A stretch of 13,740 nt of DNA from Patescibacteria group bacterium (GTDB lineage: Bacteria > Patescibacteriota > Minisyncoccia > Minisyncoccales > GWA2-46-15). Both the position numbers and the translations under genes were made by a program. The notes beneath the pieces are model-generated. The model was not told the origin of the DNA. It saw nothing but the letters and a program-made list of their open reading frames with translations, and ran no database searches. Shown here in pieces: positions 7,032 through 13,591 of this stretch. Each line of letters opens with the position of its first letter. Positions within the stretch are counted from its first letter, which is position 1. The stretch covers positions 1-13,740 of the forward strand of contig JAHIOR010000063.1 in the NCBI GenBank assembly GCA_018895125.1. Reading direction: 5' to 3'.

Positions 7032-7090
7032 ATTTATTTAGATAATACTGATTTATGCTGACCGCATCTGCATAGATCAGCGGCTTATAA

Positions 7091-8818
7091 TTACTTTTCT
7101 TCAGCAACTCTTATGACCTCCTGGATGGTAGTAATTCCTTCTAATGCCTTGAGAATACCGTCCTGTTTCATGGTAATCATGCCCTGCCTGAAAGCTTCCT
7201 CGGCTATCTTTGCTTCCGAAGGCTCATGTAAAACTATTTCTGCCAGTTCTTTGGTCATTTCTAAAACTTCGAAAACAGCGATCCGTTCGGAAAATCCAGA
7301 AGAGTTGCATTTCTTACATCCTTGCGGTTCAAAAATTTCAAACTTAGAAAGATTAATCTCTTTTCTCCTTGCTTCGGGTAAAGAAGCTAGGCTTTGTAAA
7401 ATAATTTCTTTGGTTTGATTGTCCGGCTCGACTTTTTTCTTGCAATCCTGGCAAAGTTTTCTCACCAGTCTTTGGGCAATAGCTATTTCCAAAGTCGGCG
7501 GGATTAAAAACGGTTTAACACCAAGGTCAACTAAGCGGGGGATAACTCCTAAAGAATTATTAGTATGTAAAGTAGCTAACACCAAGTGTCCGGTTAAAGC
7601 GGCATGAGTGGTTAAATTAGCGGTTTCTTCATCGCGGATTTCACCAACCATAATAATATCCGGAGCTTGGCGTAAAATATGCCGCAACCCCGAAGCAAAA
7701 TCATATCCTATCTCTGACTTAACCTGGGATTGGTTAATCCCGTCAATAAAATACTCAACCGGATCTTCAAGAGTAACAATATTCTTACCCTCCTTATTCA
7801 ACATTCTTAAAACAGTATAAAGAGTGGTGGTTTTACCAGAACCGGTCGGCCCAGTCACTAAAATTAAGCCATAAGGCTTAGCTATTGTTATCTTAATTAG
7901 CTCCAGGTTTCGCCCGGTTAATCCTAAATCATCAAGACTTTTTAATCCCTGGTTTGAATCAAGAATTCTGATAGCCACTTTTTCTCCCAGTACAGTTGGA
8001 AAAGTGGCCACCCTGAAATCAACGCTCTTGTTATTAAATCTGGCTGAAAAACGGCCGTCTTGAGGCATTCTGGTTTCATCAATTTTTAAAGCAGACAAAA
8101 TCTTGATTCTGGAGATAATTGCCGGTAATAATCTTAGCGGCAGAAAAATTGAAGAATGTAAAATTCCGTCAAGACGATATCTCACTCTCAAATTTGTCCC
8201 GGTTGGCTCAATGTGAATATCTGAAGCCCGACCGTCAACGCCATGCCCCAGAATTACAGCCACTACCTTAGTGATCGGCGCCTCCTCGGCCAGCCTTTCA
8301 AATTCAGCTACTGACGGCATGCCGCCTGGCTTAATTTTTTCATCTTCCAAATCTCTTTCCAGCTGGCTCAAAGCTTTTTCCACCTCTTTTTTTAAGGTCT
8401 TGTACTGCTTTAAAAACATATCAAAATTCGACAGAGTAATCAGAAACACCCGGCTTTTCCATTTTCCTTGCCTGGAAATGAAATTCAAAGCCTCTTGATT
8501 GGCAAGGTCTTCAGGATAAACCATGCCAACGTCAAGAATGCCATCCTCTTTCCCTAAAGGAATAATCTTGTAATATCTGGCTGACTCTTCGGGAATGAAT
8601 TCAAGAACCCTTAAAGAAACTTCTTCGGGTAAAATCTCTTTTAAAGGAATTTTCAATTCCTGACTCTTGAGTTTAAAAAGATCCTTCTCGCCAATAACAC
8701 CGCTTTCTAAAATCACTTCCTCTTCTTTAAGATTTTTTTCTTTTACCTCTGTCTCAAACAAGCTGGCCTTTTCCCGGTCAATGATTCCTTTTGCTAATAG
8801 CCGTTGGATTAATGTCAT
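7091..8818 (-). CDS. pilB: Type IV pilus assembly ATPase PilB (GspE family)
   Basis: The 575-residue extension ATPase powers pilin polymerisation at the cytoplasmic face. Residues 1 to about 140 form the N-terminal MshEN/GspE-N region (LIQRLLAKGIIDREKASL, VIGEKDLFKLKSQELKIPL). The core has ASDIHIEP (198-205), RMPQDGR, Walker A GPTGSGKT (323-330), Asp box LEDPVEY, Walker B with catalytic Glu DIIMVGEIRD (387-396) and His box HLVLATLHTN. Two CxxC pairs (C456/C459 and C501/C504) form the usual zinc site. One oddity is ILRQAPD, where family members nearly always have RQDPD. The start ATG overlaps the stop of the small upstream gene by four bases (ATGA), implying coupled translation. Confidence 0.97.
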   Translation of the reverse strand: MTLIQRLLAKGIIDREKASLFETEVKEKNLKEEEVILESGVIGEKDLFKLKSQELKIPLKEILPEEVSLRVLEFIPEESARYYKIIPLGKEDGILDVGMVYPEDLANQEALNFISRQGKWKSRVFLITLSNFDMFLKQYKTLKKEVEKALSQLERDLEDEKIKPGGMPSVAEFERLAEEAPITKVVAVILGHGVDGRASDIHIEPTGTNLRVRYRLDGILHSSIFLPLRLLPAIISRIKILSALKIDETRMPQDGRFSARFNNKSVDFRVATFPTVLGEKVAIRILDSNQGLKSLDDLGLTGRNLELIKITIAKPYGLILVTGPTGSGKTTTLYTVLRMLNKEGKNIVTLEDPVEYFIDGINQSQVKSEIGYDFASGLRHILRQAPDIIMVGEIRDEETANLTTHAALTGHLVLATLHTNNSLGVIPRLVDLGVKPFLIPPTLEIAIAQRLVRKLCQDCKKKVEPDNQTKEIILQSLASLPEARRKEINLSKFEIFEPQGCKKCNSSGFSERIAVFEVLEMTKELAEIVLHEPSEAKIAEEAFRQGMITMKQDGILKALEGITTIQEVIRVAEEK

Positions 8819-9099
8819 GGCTTTTCCGCTTTAGGCGGATTAAATGGATTATCCCGACCAATTTCACCCTCAAATTCAATCACTTCTTCAAATAGCTCAA
8901 GTCTTGATAAAAGCGGATTTTTAAGAATTTCGAAATTTATTACCACGTTTTTGGGTGGCACTAAAATAATAATTGATTCGTCTTTGGGTTTTTTAAAAAC
9001 TCCGAAATAGAAAACCAGGCCGGTGAGAACTGCTACGGTTATAAAAACTAAAATCAGGGACTGTTGTTTTTTTTGTTTTTCTGAAAAAATAATTGCCAC
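8815..9099 (-). CDS. Small single-pass T4P operon protein with a GRDNPF motif
   Basis: The 94-residue protein has a short basic cytoplasmic start, one transmembrane helix at about 14-34 (SLILVFITVAVLTGLVFYFGV), and an extracytoplasmic tail of about 60 residues ending in GEIGRDNPFNPPKAEKP. The R.NPF.P signature near the end resembles the short motif in several pilus and type II secretion accessory proteins (PilP/GspC-like), but there is no lipobox and no room for a PilP beta-domain. It sits where pilP would be, between pilO and pilB, 36 bases after pilO and overlapping pilB by four. It probably binds the PilN/PilO platform; this is inference from position and topology. I do not recognise a named family. 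Confidence 0.8.
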   Translation of the reverse strand: MAIIFSEKQKKQQSLILVFITVAVLTGLVFYFGVFKKPKDESIIILVPPKNVVINFEILKNPLLSRLELFEEVIEFEGEIGRDNPFNPPKAEKP

Positions 9100-9135
9100 G
9101 TCTATATCTTAAAATTATTGTGTTATTGTTCTAAT

Positions 9136-9717
9136 TTAAAATTCTTCAAAAGTTGTTCCTTCAATCACCGAGGCTGTTTTAATCTCAGGCAAGAAATTAA
9201 TCGAAGCTACTAAATTAAAGGTAAAAACATCTCCTTTTTCCGGCAAAGAAAAAGCCAACGACTCCACCTGAATTAATCTTGAGCTTTTTTCAACATCTAA
9301 AAGAAACTTTCTGAAAGCATCATACGGACTCTTAATAATAATGGCAATCTCTTTCTTTAGAAGATAAGGCCTCTCTGATACTAAAATTGTCTTATTAAAT
9401 TCTATTTTTTCAAAAACCAGGCCATTTTGGGAAGCAATTTTCTGGAGAAAATCAAGCATAACAGGTTCTAAGGGCTCTGTTGGTAAACTAGAATTAATTT
9501 TAGCTAATTCTGGTTCATAATTATTAAGTTCGGCTTGAAGATCATCAAGATTTTTGAAATATTCCTGCCGGTTCTCTAACTCAGTCTTTTTTTGTAATAA
9601 TTCTAAACGATAGTTTTGAAAGTCCTGGTATTTAGACAAAGCAAAAGTAAACAAAAGAACAAAACTGATTAAGAAGTTGCCGATGGTGAAAAAGTATTTT
9701 TTAACTTTTGTAGGCAT
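9136..9717 (-). CDS. pilO: Type IV pilus inner-membrane protein PilO
   Basis: The 193-residue protein has a bitopic PilO layout: short cytoplasmic N-terminus, transmembrane helix at about 9-28 (FFTIGNFLISFVLLFTFALS), a coiled coil at about 30-75 rich in K/E/L (LLQKKTELENRQEYFKNLDDLQ), then a ferredoxin-like periplasmic-type domain including LPTEPLEPVMLDFLQKIASQNGL and IIIKSPYDAFRKFLLDVEKSSRLIQVES. The last two segments are the most PilO-like. PilO pairs with PilN to link PilM to the rest of the machine. It begins 13 bases after pilN. Sequence divergence is high, so the call leans on layout and gene order. Confidence 0.88.
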   Translation of the reverse strand: MPTKVKKYFFTIGNFLISFVLLFTFALSKYQDFQNYRLELLQKKTELENRQEYFKNLDDLQAELNNYEPELAKINSSLPTEPLEPVMLDFLQKIASQNGLVFEKIEFNKTILVSERPYLLKKEIAIIIKSPYDAFRKFLLDVEKSSRLIQVESLAFSLPEKGDVFTFNLVASINFLPEIKTASVIEGTTFEEF

Positions 9718-9730
9718 AATTTAAATCGTT

Positions 9731-10357
9731 TTATTCTTCAGGGATTACTTCTGAAGTTATTTCCGGGCTTATCTCAGGATCAGAAGTTTCTTCCGGTAAA
9801 AGCTCCTCTGCCTTAGCTTCTTTTTTTTCCTCAAAAACTTCTTTATTAAAGAAAACTTCAAAACTGAACTCAACCCCGCCGTATTTGCCAATACCAACCT
9901 GCTTTAAATTAATATCCTTGATTAAGAGATTTTCTTTAAAAATTAGAGCCTGTTGGCCGAGAATTTGAAAGCTATCAGCCAAACCGCTGATTTGAAAAAT
10001 ATCGCTATCGGTTGTAAACCCCGCTTTAGTAAAGTAAACTCCGGGATGAACCTCACTCTCTAAGAAATCAAATATTTTAGAAAGCGGTTTTCTTTTTTTT
10101 AAGAGATTAGCAAAGGCAATCACCTTTTTTTCATAATCAAGAACTTGGGTTTCGGTTTCAATTTGCTCTTGAGTTTTTTCTTTAGCCAGTTCCTGATTAA
10201 TCTTCTCTAATTCCAAGCTTGATCTTTTGGCCAAAACCCCAAAACCAATACAGAATAAAAGAGCTACTGCTAAAGACAGAAAAGAAACATAAAACAAAAG
10301 TTCCTGCCAAAACGGCTCTTCTTTGGGTTTTTTTGGAATTAAATCAATATTGTCCAT
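9731..10357 (-). CDS. pilN: Type IV pilus inner-membrane protein PilN
   Basis: The 208-residue protein begins MDNIDLIPKKPKEE, the counterpart of the N-terminal INLLP tail by which PilN binds the groove of PilM. A transmembrane helix follows at about 20-42, then a coiled coil (SSLELEKINQELAKEKTQEQIETETQVLDYEKK) and an alpha/beta domain (KIFDFLESEVHPGVYFTKAGF ... GVEFSFEVFF). The last 33 residues are strongly acidic and proline-rich (EELLPEETSDPEISPEITS), longer and more acidic than usual PilN tails and probably unstructured. It starts 40 bases after the pilM stop, and that gap is almost wholly a 9-base tandem repeat. No SD is evident at the ATG. Confidence 0.9.
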   Translation of the reverse strand: MDNIDLIPKKPKEEPFWQELLFYVSFLSLAVALLFCIGFGVLAKRSSLELEKINQELAKEKTQEQIETETQVLDYEKKVIAFANLLKKRKPLSKIFDFLESEVHPGVYFTKAGFTTDSDIFQISGLADSFQILGQQALIFKENLLIKDINLKQVGIGKYGGVEFSFEVFFNKEVFEEKKEAKAEELLPEETSDPEISPEITSEVIPEE

Positions 10358-10363
10358 TAATTT

Positions 10364-10399
10364 CTGTTAACTCTGTTAACTCTGTTAACTCTGTTAACT
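10364..10399. repeat. Four perfect 9-base tandem repeats between pilM and pilN
   Basis: Four exact copies of CTGTTAACT (minus strand AGTTAACAG) run without interruption. Each contains the palindrome GTTAAC. The pilM stop codon TAG lies at the edge of the array (10400-10398) and the pilN ATG is 7 bases past the other end. Copy number therefore sets the spacing between pilM termination and pilN initiation. Confidence 0.95.
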
Positions 10400-11486
10400 A
10401 TTCTAATCCCCTGATAGCAGAACCAATTGCAATGATATAGGAAGGGGATAATTTTTTTAAAGTATCCTCAAGAATGGGCGGATAAAAAATGTTTTTAAAA
10501 GGATTGGCAATTTCCGCCTTCTTGCCAAGCTTTTCGGCAAAATAATCTTTAATGCCGGGAGTTAGGGCTAAACCTCCGGCCAGAATCACCAGCTCTGGCA
10601 ATTTACCTTCGGTTAAGGAAAACCCCTGAATAGTTTTATTAACCTCTCTTAAAATAGAATCTATAATGGGCAAAACTATTTCTCTGGTATTTTCCAAACC
10701 CGGCTTGTCATTGGGAAGTAATCCATATTTTTCAATCAAAGATTGAGCTTCTTTAAAATCTATCTGCAGGGCTTTACTCAAAACCTGAATAACTTCGTTG
10801 GCTGCCGGCTCAAAGCTACGGCTTAATTTTAAAACTCCTCTGTCAATTAAACTGCAAGTTGTACTCTGAGCGCCGATATCAATAATAGCTACCTGAGTTT
10901 TAATTGGGCTGACTGATCTTAAAAAACCAAAGACTTCGGCCTCAAGAGCATATAGCTCAAGCTTCACTAATCTGGCGATCTCTTGGTACTGGCTGATAAT
11001 CTCATTAGGAACGGCAACTAATAACACCTTAATTCCTGACCCCTGATAATCATCCGGCTTGCCCTGGATAATAGACCAATCCAAGCTGACTTCGTTTAAT
11101 GGTAAAGGAATCTGCTGCCTAGCCTGGAACTTGATCGCCTGAGGCAATTCTTGTGAAGACATTGGCGGCAGTTGAAAAGTAGTATAAAAAGTTGAAAAAT
11201 CCGGGATTGAAAAGACTGCTTTCTTTGAAGTCATTTTAGCCTCATCAATAATACCGCTAATAGCCCTGGCAATATCTATGGTTTGGAATAAAACCGTATT
11301 CTTTTCAATAGTTCGAAACGGTTTTTCATAGATTGCTTCAGCTTTAATTTCACCGTAAGCTTCAAGCCTGATTCTTTCGCCGGTTTTTGATAGCTGAACG
11401 ATTTTAATAATTGAAGAACCAATATCAACGCCAAGACAATCTTTTTTTACTAAACCGATGGAAGCAAAAGCCATAAGTGTTTTCAT
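10398..11486 (-). CDS. pilM: Type IV pilus actin-like ATP-binding protein PilM
   Basis: The 362-residue cytoplasmic protein has the FtsA/actin-like fold that docks PilN to the inner face of the membrane. Phosphate-1 is DIGSSIIK (21-28), phosphate-2 is DIGAQSTT (203-210) and the adenosine motif is LAGGLALTPG (302-311). The PilM-specific stretch QAIKFQARQQIPLPLNEVSLDW (residues 116-137) is well kept. The start at 11486 is supported by an SD GGAGG six bases upstream, the best ribosome site in the window. The leader carries hairpins and an extended -10 promoter about 60 bases upstream. It is the first gene of the pilus operon. Confidence 0.96.
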   Translation of the reverse strand: MKTLMAFASIGLVKKDCLGVDIGSSIIKIVQLSKTGERIRLEAYGEIKAEAIYEKPFRTIEKNTVLFQTIDIARAISGIIDEAKMTSKKAVFSIPDFSTFYTTFQLPPMSSQELPQAIKFQARQQIPLPLNEVSLDWSIIQGKPDDYQGSGIKVLLVAVPNEIISQYQEIARLVKLELYALEAEVFGFLRSVSPIKTQVAIIDIGAQSTTCSLIDRGVLKLSRSFEPAANEVIQVLSKALQIDFKEAQSLIEKYGLLPNDKPGLENTREIVLPIIDSILREVNKTIQGFSLTEGKLPELVILAGGLALTPGIKDYFAEKLGKKAEIANPFKNIFYPPILEDTLKKLSPSYIIAIGSAIRGLE

Positions 11487-11523
11487 TAACTCCCTCCAAA
11501 GGAGTAATTAACTTCGTTAATTA
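11484..11523 (-). promoter_or_regulatory. pilM leader with SD and flanking hairpins
   Basis: Reading the minus strand: TAATTAAC-GAA-GTTAATTA forms an 8-bp hairpin (11523-11505). Then CTCC (11504-11501), TTT and GGAGG (11497-11493) follow, then GAGTTA and the pilM ATG. The CTCC can pair with GGAG and mask the SD, so the leader could switch ribosome access. SD identity is secure; the switch is inference. Confidence 0.65.
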
Positions 11524-11544
11524 TATCAACATCACTATTGTGTC

Positions 11545-11553
11545 ATTATATCA
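11545..11553 (-). promoter_or_regulatory. Extended -10 promoter for the pilMNO operon
   Basis: TGATATAAT on the minus strand is a perfect extended -10 (TGnTATAAT). The predicted transcription start is near 11538, giving a leader of about 52 bases that includes the hairpins and SD. The -35 region (TTCCTT) is weak, which is tolerated with an extended -10. Confidence 0.6.
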
Positions 11554-11609
11554 TTTATGCGCTAATAAAGGAAAAATGCCTCTTACTTATCAAGGAACTT
11601 GCCATTCTT

Positions 11610-11633
11610 CGTCCCTCAGGAGTAATTTCATTA
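11610..11633 (-). repeat. Direct repeat, copy 1, leader-like module
   Basis: On the minus strand this reads TAATGAAATTACTCC followed by TGAGGGACG. It matches copy 2 (11641-11664) at 23 of 24 bases with a 31-base period. The joint between the copies, GAGGGAGCTAATGAAA, resembles the pilM ribosome site GAGGGAGTTAATGAAA. Confidence 0.85.
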
Positions 11634-11640
11634 GCTCCCT

Positions 11641-11664
11641 CGTTCCTCAGGAGTAATTTCATTA
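11641..11664 (-). repeat. Direct repeat, copy 2, leader-like module
   Basis: On the minus strand this reads TAATGAAATTACTCC followed by TGAGGAACG, one base different from copy 1. It is preceded by TATAAT (11666-11661) inside the 11-mer GCTATAATGAA that is also found before pilD, so a second promoter here is possible. Confidence 0.85.
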
Positions 11665-11707
11665 TAGCTCATTTTGCCTTGAGGGCATAACCGAGAAGCA
11701 AGCTAGC

Positions 11708-11827
11708 CTAAACAAGGCCAGCGCCAGAGAGGTCTGGGAGATAGCGGTTGTCAGAAAAGAGATCTGATTTCCCAATTGGCGGGACACTCGGGTTAAGTAC
11801 CCCAGATGTCCGCTCTTTTAAGAACAT
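11708..11827 (-). CDS. Possible 39-residue small ORF
   Basis: Starting at the ATG at 11827-11825, preceded by AAGGAG with a short 3-base gap, the frame encodes MFLKERTSGVLNPSVPPIGK and then SDLFSDNRYLPDLSGAGLV before TAG at 11710-11708. I do not recognise it. The N-terminal half is encoded by the 11779-11813 hairpin, which suggests the DNA may be selected for RNA structure rather than protein. The ribosome site belongs to a module that is repeated at pilM, so it could be a duplicated leader with a chance reading frame. Confidence 0.25.
   Translation of the reverse strand: MFLKERTSGVLNPSVPPIGKSDLFSDNRYLPDLSGAGLV
11779..11813. other. Imperfect GC-rich hairpin
   Basis: GCGG(G)ACA at 11779-11786 pairs with TGTCCGC at 11807-11813, and GGGT/ACCC close a five-base loop, separated by a small internal loop. 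On the + strand it is followed by TCTTTT, a terminator-like run; on the minus strand there is no U tract. It could be part of an RNA element, or a terminator for stray + transcription into the Nudix gene. Confidence 0.45.
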
Positions 11828-11829
11828 TA

Positions 11830-11860
11830 ACTCCTTCGGGAGTGATTAACTATGTTAATC
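11830..11860 (-). repeat. Hairpin pair resembling the pilM leader
   Basis: ACTCC-TTCG-GGAGT (11830-11843) and GATTAAC-TAT-GTTAATC (11844-11860) stand side by side. On the minus strand the order GTTAAT hairpin, ACTCC, GGAG, TTAATG is the same as at pilM (11523-11484). Stem bases differ in compensating pairs, so the stems are kept while their sequence changes. Confidence 0.6.
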
Positions 11861-11927
11861 ATAGGGCTTTTTAGGTAATTTTGCCAGAAGCGAATTTGAG
11901 GCACTCGGGTCTGGCCTTAGAATACAG

Positions 11928-12023
11928 AATGAGACACTATAAAAACGACTGTCTCATTTCTAGCGGTTTTGAACGGGAAATGAGACAAATGAGACACAAA
12001 AAGGCAGTGTTTGAAAGTGTCTC
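11928..12023. repeat. Cluster of five GAGACA/TGTCTC motifs
   Basis: GAGACA occurs at 11931-11936, 11982-11987 and 11991-11996, and its complement TGTCTC at 11950-11955 and 12018-12023. AATGAGACA (11928-11936) and TGTCTCATT (11950-11958) make a perfect 9-bp inverted repeat. GAGACAC (11991-11997) and GTGTCTC (12017-12023) make a 7-bp one just after the Nudix stop. The second may act as a weak terminator for the Nudix transcript; the cluster as a whole looks like an operator-like array. Confidence 0.75.
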
Positions 12024-12026
12024 GTT

Positions 12027-12416
12027 TTATTTAAAGATTTTATCAAGAAACTCTCTTTCTTTGATGATCTTTTTTGAGATAAATTCTTGTTTGGTTAACC
12101 AAAGGTTTTTCGCTCCCTCTTTATCGACTAAAATTGGCTTGTTCTTCAATACAAGGATGTAGTTTAAAAAAACACTGTGGCGCTTTTTGTTCTTGGAAAT
12201 GTAGTTGTAAACATCTAGAAATCTCGGCTCTTTAACCAAGTTGTAGCTAAGCTCTTCTTTTAATTCTCTTTTTAGGGCGCCGAGAACTGTTTCGCCGAAT
12301 TCCATCCTTCCGCCAGGAAAGTCAAAAACACCGTTTTTGTGCCGCCTAATCAAAATACGGTCTTTCCATTTAATGATGATTTTTACCGCGACATTGGGAT
12401 ACTGTTTTATGACCAT
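12027..12416 (-). CDS. Nudix hydrolase (MutT-like)
   Basis: The 129-residue protein is of normal length for a single Nudix domain. The N-terminal strand (VAVKIIIKWKDRILIRRHKNG) leads into FDFPGGRMEFGETVLGALKRELKEELSYNL, residues 31-60. The Nudix box is G36-x5-E42-x7-REL-x-EE, with all metal-binding glutamates present (E51, E54, E55), but the usual Gly after EEx is Ser57. Members hydrolyse nucleoside diphosphates linked to another group, with divalent metal; the substrate cannot be read here. It begins 12 bases after the HAD fragment stop, so it probably shares a transcript with it. The GAGACA cluster follows. Confidence 0.93.
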   Translation of the reverse strand: MVIKQYPNVAVKIIIKWKDRILIRRHKNGVFDFPGGRMEFGETVLGALKRELKEELSYNLVKEPRFLDVYNYISKNKKRHSVFLNYILVLKNKPILVDKEGAKNLWLTKQEFISKKIIKEREFLDKIFK

Positions 12417-12428
12417 ATCCCCAATTTC

Positions 12429-12788
12429 TTATTTACTAAATCCGTTGTCGTAATGATAAACCTTTATACATATAATTTTTGCTGCCGATGCCGCCTTTAT
12501 CCCCGCGTCTGAGTCTTCAAAAACTAGACAATTTGCTGCAGGTAATTTTATTTGCTCCAGCGCTTTCAGATAAATTTCTGGGTCAGGCTTCCCTTTTTTA
12601 ATAGATTCTGCGGTTAGAATAACATCAAATAGGGTTTCTAATTTAAAATGAGAGAGCATAAGACTAACAAACCGGAAAATGGTAGAAGAGGCTAAGGCCA
12701 ACTTTTTATTTCTCATTTTTAAATCTTGCAAAAACATCTCTGCTCCCGGCGTTAAACGTGCCGTTTCTTCGATTCTGTTTTTCAGCAT
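12429..12788 (-). CDS. Truncated HAD-family phosphatase (N-terminal motif I missing)
   Basis: From the ATG at 12788 the frame gives 119 residues that match only the C-terminal part of a beta-phosphoglucomutase-like HAD protein. Motif II is ALASST (32-37), motif III KKGKPDPEIY (64-73) and motif IV VFEDSDAGIKAA (89-100). The nucleophile motif DxDGT, normally at the N-terminus of a protein of about 210-220 residues, is absent. The same frame continues upstream without a usual start codon to 12896, reading VWGESYNRREEWIKRKVE and NIPTNELIAGPLKEN, a typical cap region, before a TGA at 12899-12897. The gene has thus lost its 5' end, at the point where the TrpD-like gene loses its 3' end. It should be catalytically dead and is best seen as a remnant. 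Confidence 0.85.
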   Translation of the reverse strand: MLKNRIEETARLTPGAEMFLQDLKMRNKKLALASSTIFRFVSLMLSHFKLETLFDVILTAESIKKGKPDPEIYLKALEQIKLPAANCLVFEDSDAGIKAASAAKIICIKVYHYDNGFSK

Positions 12789-12796
12789 ATTTTCCT

Positions 12797-13591
12797 TTAA
12801 TGGACCGGCGATAAGCTCGTTGGTTGGAATGTTTTCAACCTTCCTTTTAATCCATTCCTCGCGCCGATTATACGATTCTCCCCATACACTCCAATTTCAT
12901 CAATATAATGTATGCCGTCTGATGTACACGAACATATTAGCAAGTCTTTGAATCCGAAGTTTAATAAGACATCCAGAGACTTTTCAACATCATAATGAGC
13001 AAATCCATATAACAACTTATCTACTTTAACAGGACTTGCCAGCGCAGCAAGTCCGTAACTTAATACATGTGGAGTAAAAAATTTATTGTTATACAGATTT
13101 CCAAAATGTTTTAAGTAATTCTCGATTTTAAAAATACCAAAGTGTGTAATTTTTAGAACTTGAACCATTTCTTCTAAGGGTAAATTGATATTCACTCCAG
13201 TCTCTTCAAGGAGATCCGACGACCCAGTGAGAGACGAAACAGAAGAAGAGCCGGGCTTAGCAACATAGGACCCCAGGGAAGATGCGATGATGGAGCTCGT
13301 TGTTGAAATGTTGATAGTTTTTATGCCCTTTTTCCCGCTGCCAACAGAAGAGATCAATTTCGCATTATTGGGCAATTCTATTCTATGTTTTTCTTCATTA
13401 TTGGGAGAACCGTCTTTATAAAACGCCGCTCTTAACAAGGTTGTGATTTCTTCGACTGAAGGATCTCTAGCCATAATTCCGGTGAATAAAGAACCCAATT
13501 GGACATTTTTCACTTGTGATTCTTCCATTTCCAACAATTTAATCATCGCTTCATGTAAAATATCCAAGCTTAATTCTTTCCTTCCGCACAT
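12797..13591 (-). CDS. Divergent TrpD-like (glycosyltransferase family 3) protein, C-terminally truncated
   Basis: The 264-residue ORF follows the anthranilate phosphoribosyltransferase pattern. It has an N-terminal helical domain (LSLDILHEAMIKLLE ... NVQLGSLFTGIMARDPSVEEI), then GSGKKGIKTINIST (84-97) for the family GTGGD...FNIST, and AKPGSSSVSSLTGSSDLLEE (111-130) for KHGNRAVSSKSGSADVLE. LAALASPVKVDKLLYGFAH and SDGIHYIDEIG (224-234) stand for the LGPL.NP and DGLDE regions. PRPP-site residues are altered (GSGKKG), so it may not be a true TrpD. The family usually has about 340 residues. Here similarity ends near residue 245, and the tail (KGRLKTFQPTSLSPVH) is the HAD gene read in another frame. 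It starts directly after the upstream stop (TGAATG). Confidence 0.75.
   Translation of the reverse strand: MCGRKELSLDILHEAMIKLLEMEESQVKNVQLGSLFTGIMARDPSVEEITTLLRAAFYKDGSPNNEEKHRIELPNNAKLISSVGSGKKGIKTINISTTSSIIASSLGSYVAKPGSSSVSSLTGSSDLLEETGVNINLPLEEMVQVLKITHFGIFKIENYLKHFGNLYNNKFFTPHVLSYGLAALASPVKVDKLLYGFAHYDVEKSLDVLLNFGFKDLLICSCTSDGIHYIDEIGVYGENRIIGARNGLKGRLKTFQPTSLSPVH

Larger units (their letters stand above)
11487..12026. other. Gene-poor regulatory stretch between the Nudix gene and pilM
   Basis: No convincing protein gene is seen in these 540 bases. They hold the pilM promoter and leader, two 24-base direct repeats, a small ORF with weak support, an imperfect GC-rich hairpin, a second copy of the leader-like hairpin pair and five GAGACA motifs. 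Two short frames, 11662-11555 (35 codons) and 11827-11708 (39 codons), read through parts of it on the minus strand. No tRNA or known riboswitch fold was recognised. Confidence 0.7.

Noticed and set aside
7049..7083. Stem GCTGA...TCAGC in the pilB to receiver gap as a regulatory element
   Set aside because: Only five outer and four inner pairs with mismatches between; similar stems are expected by chance.
11555..11662. Minus-strand frame of 35 codons running up to the pilM promoter
   Set aside because: It begins inside a TATAAT box, has no SD, and reads the direct repeats in two frames; more likely a by-product of the duplicated leader module.
11881..12162. Plus-strand frame of 93 codons over the GAGACA cluster and into the Nudix gene
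   Set aside because: It needs a TTG start, is antisense to a clear Nudix domain in its second half, and its first half is made of the repeat.
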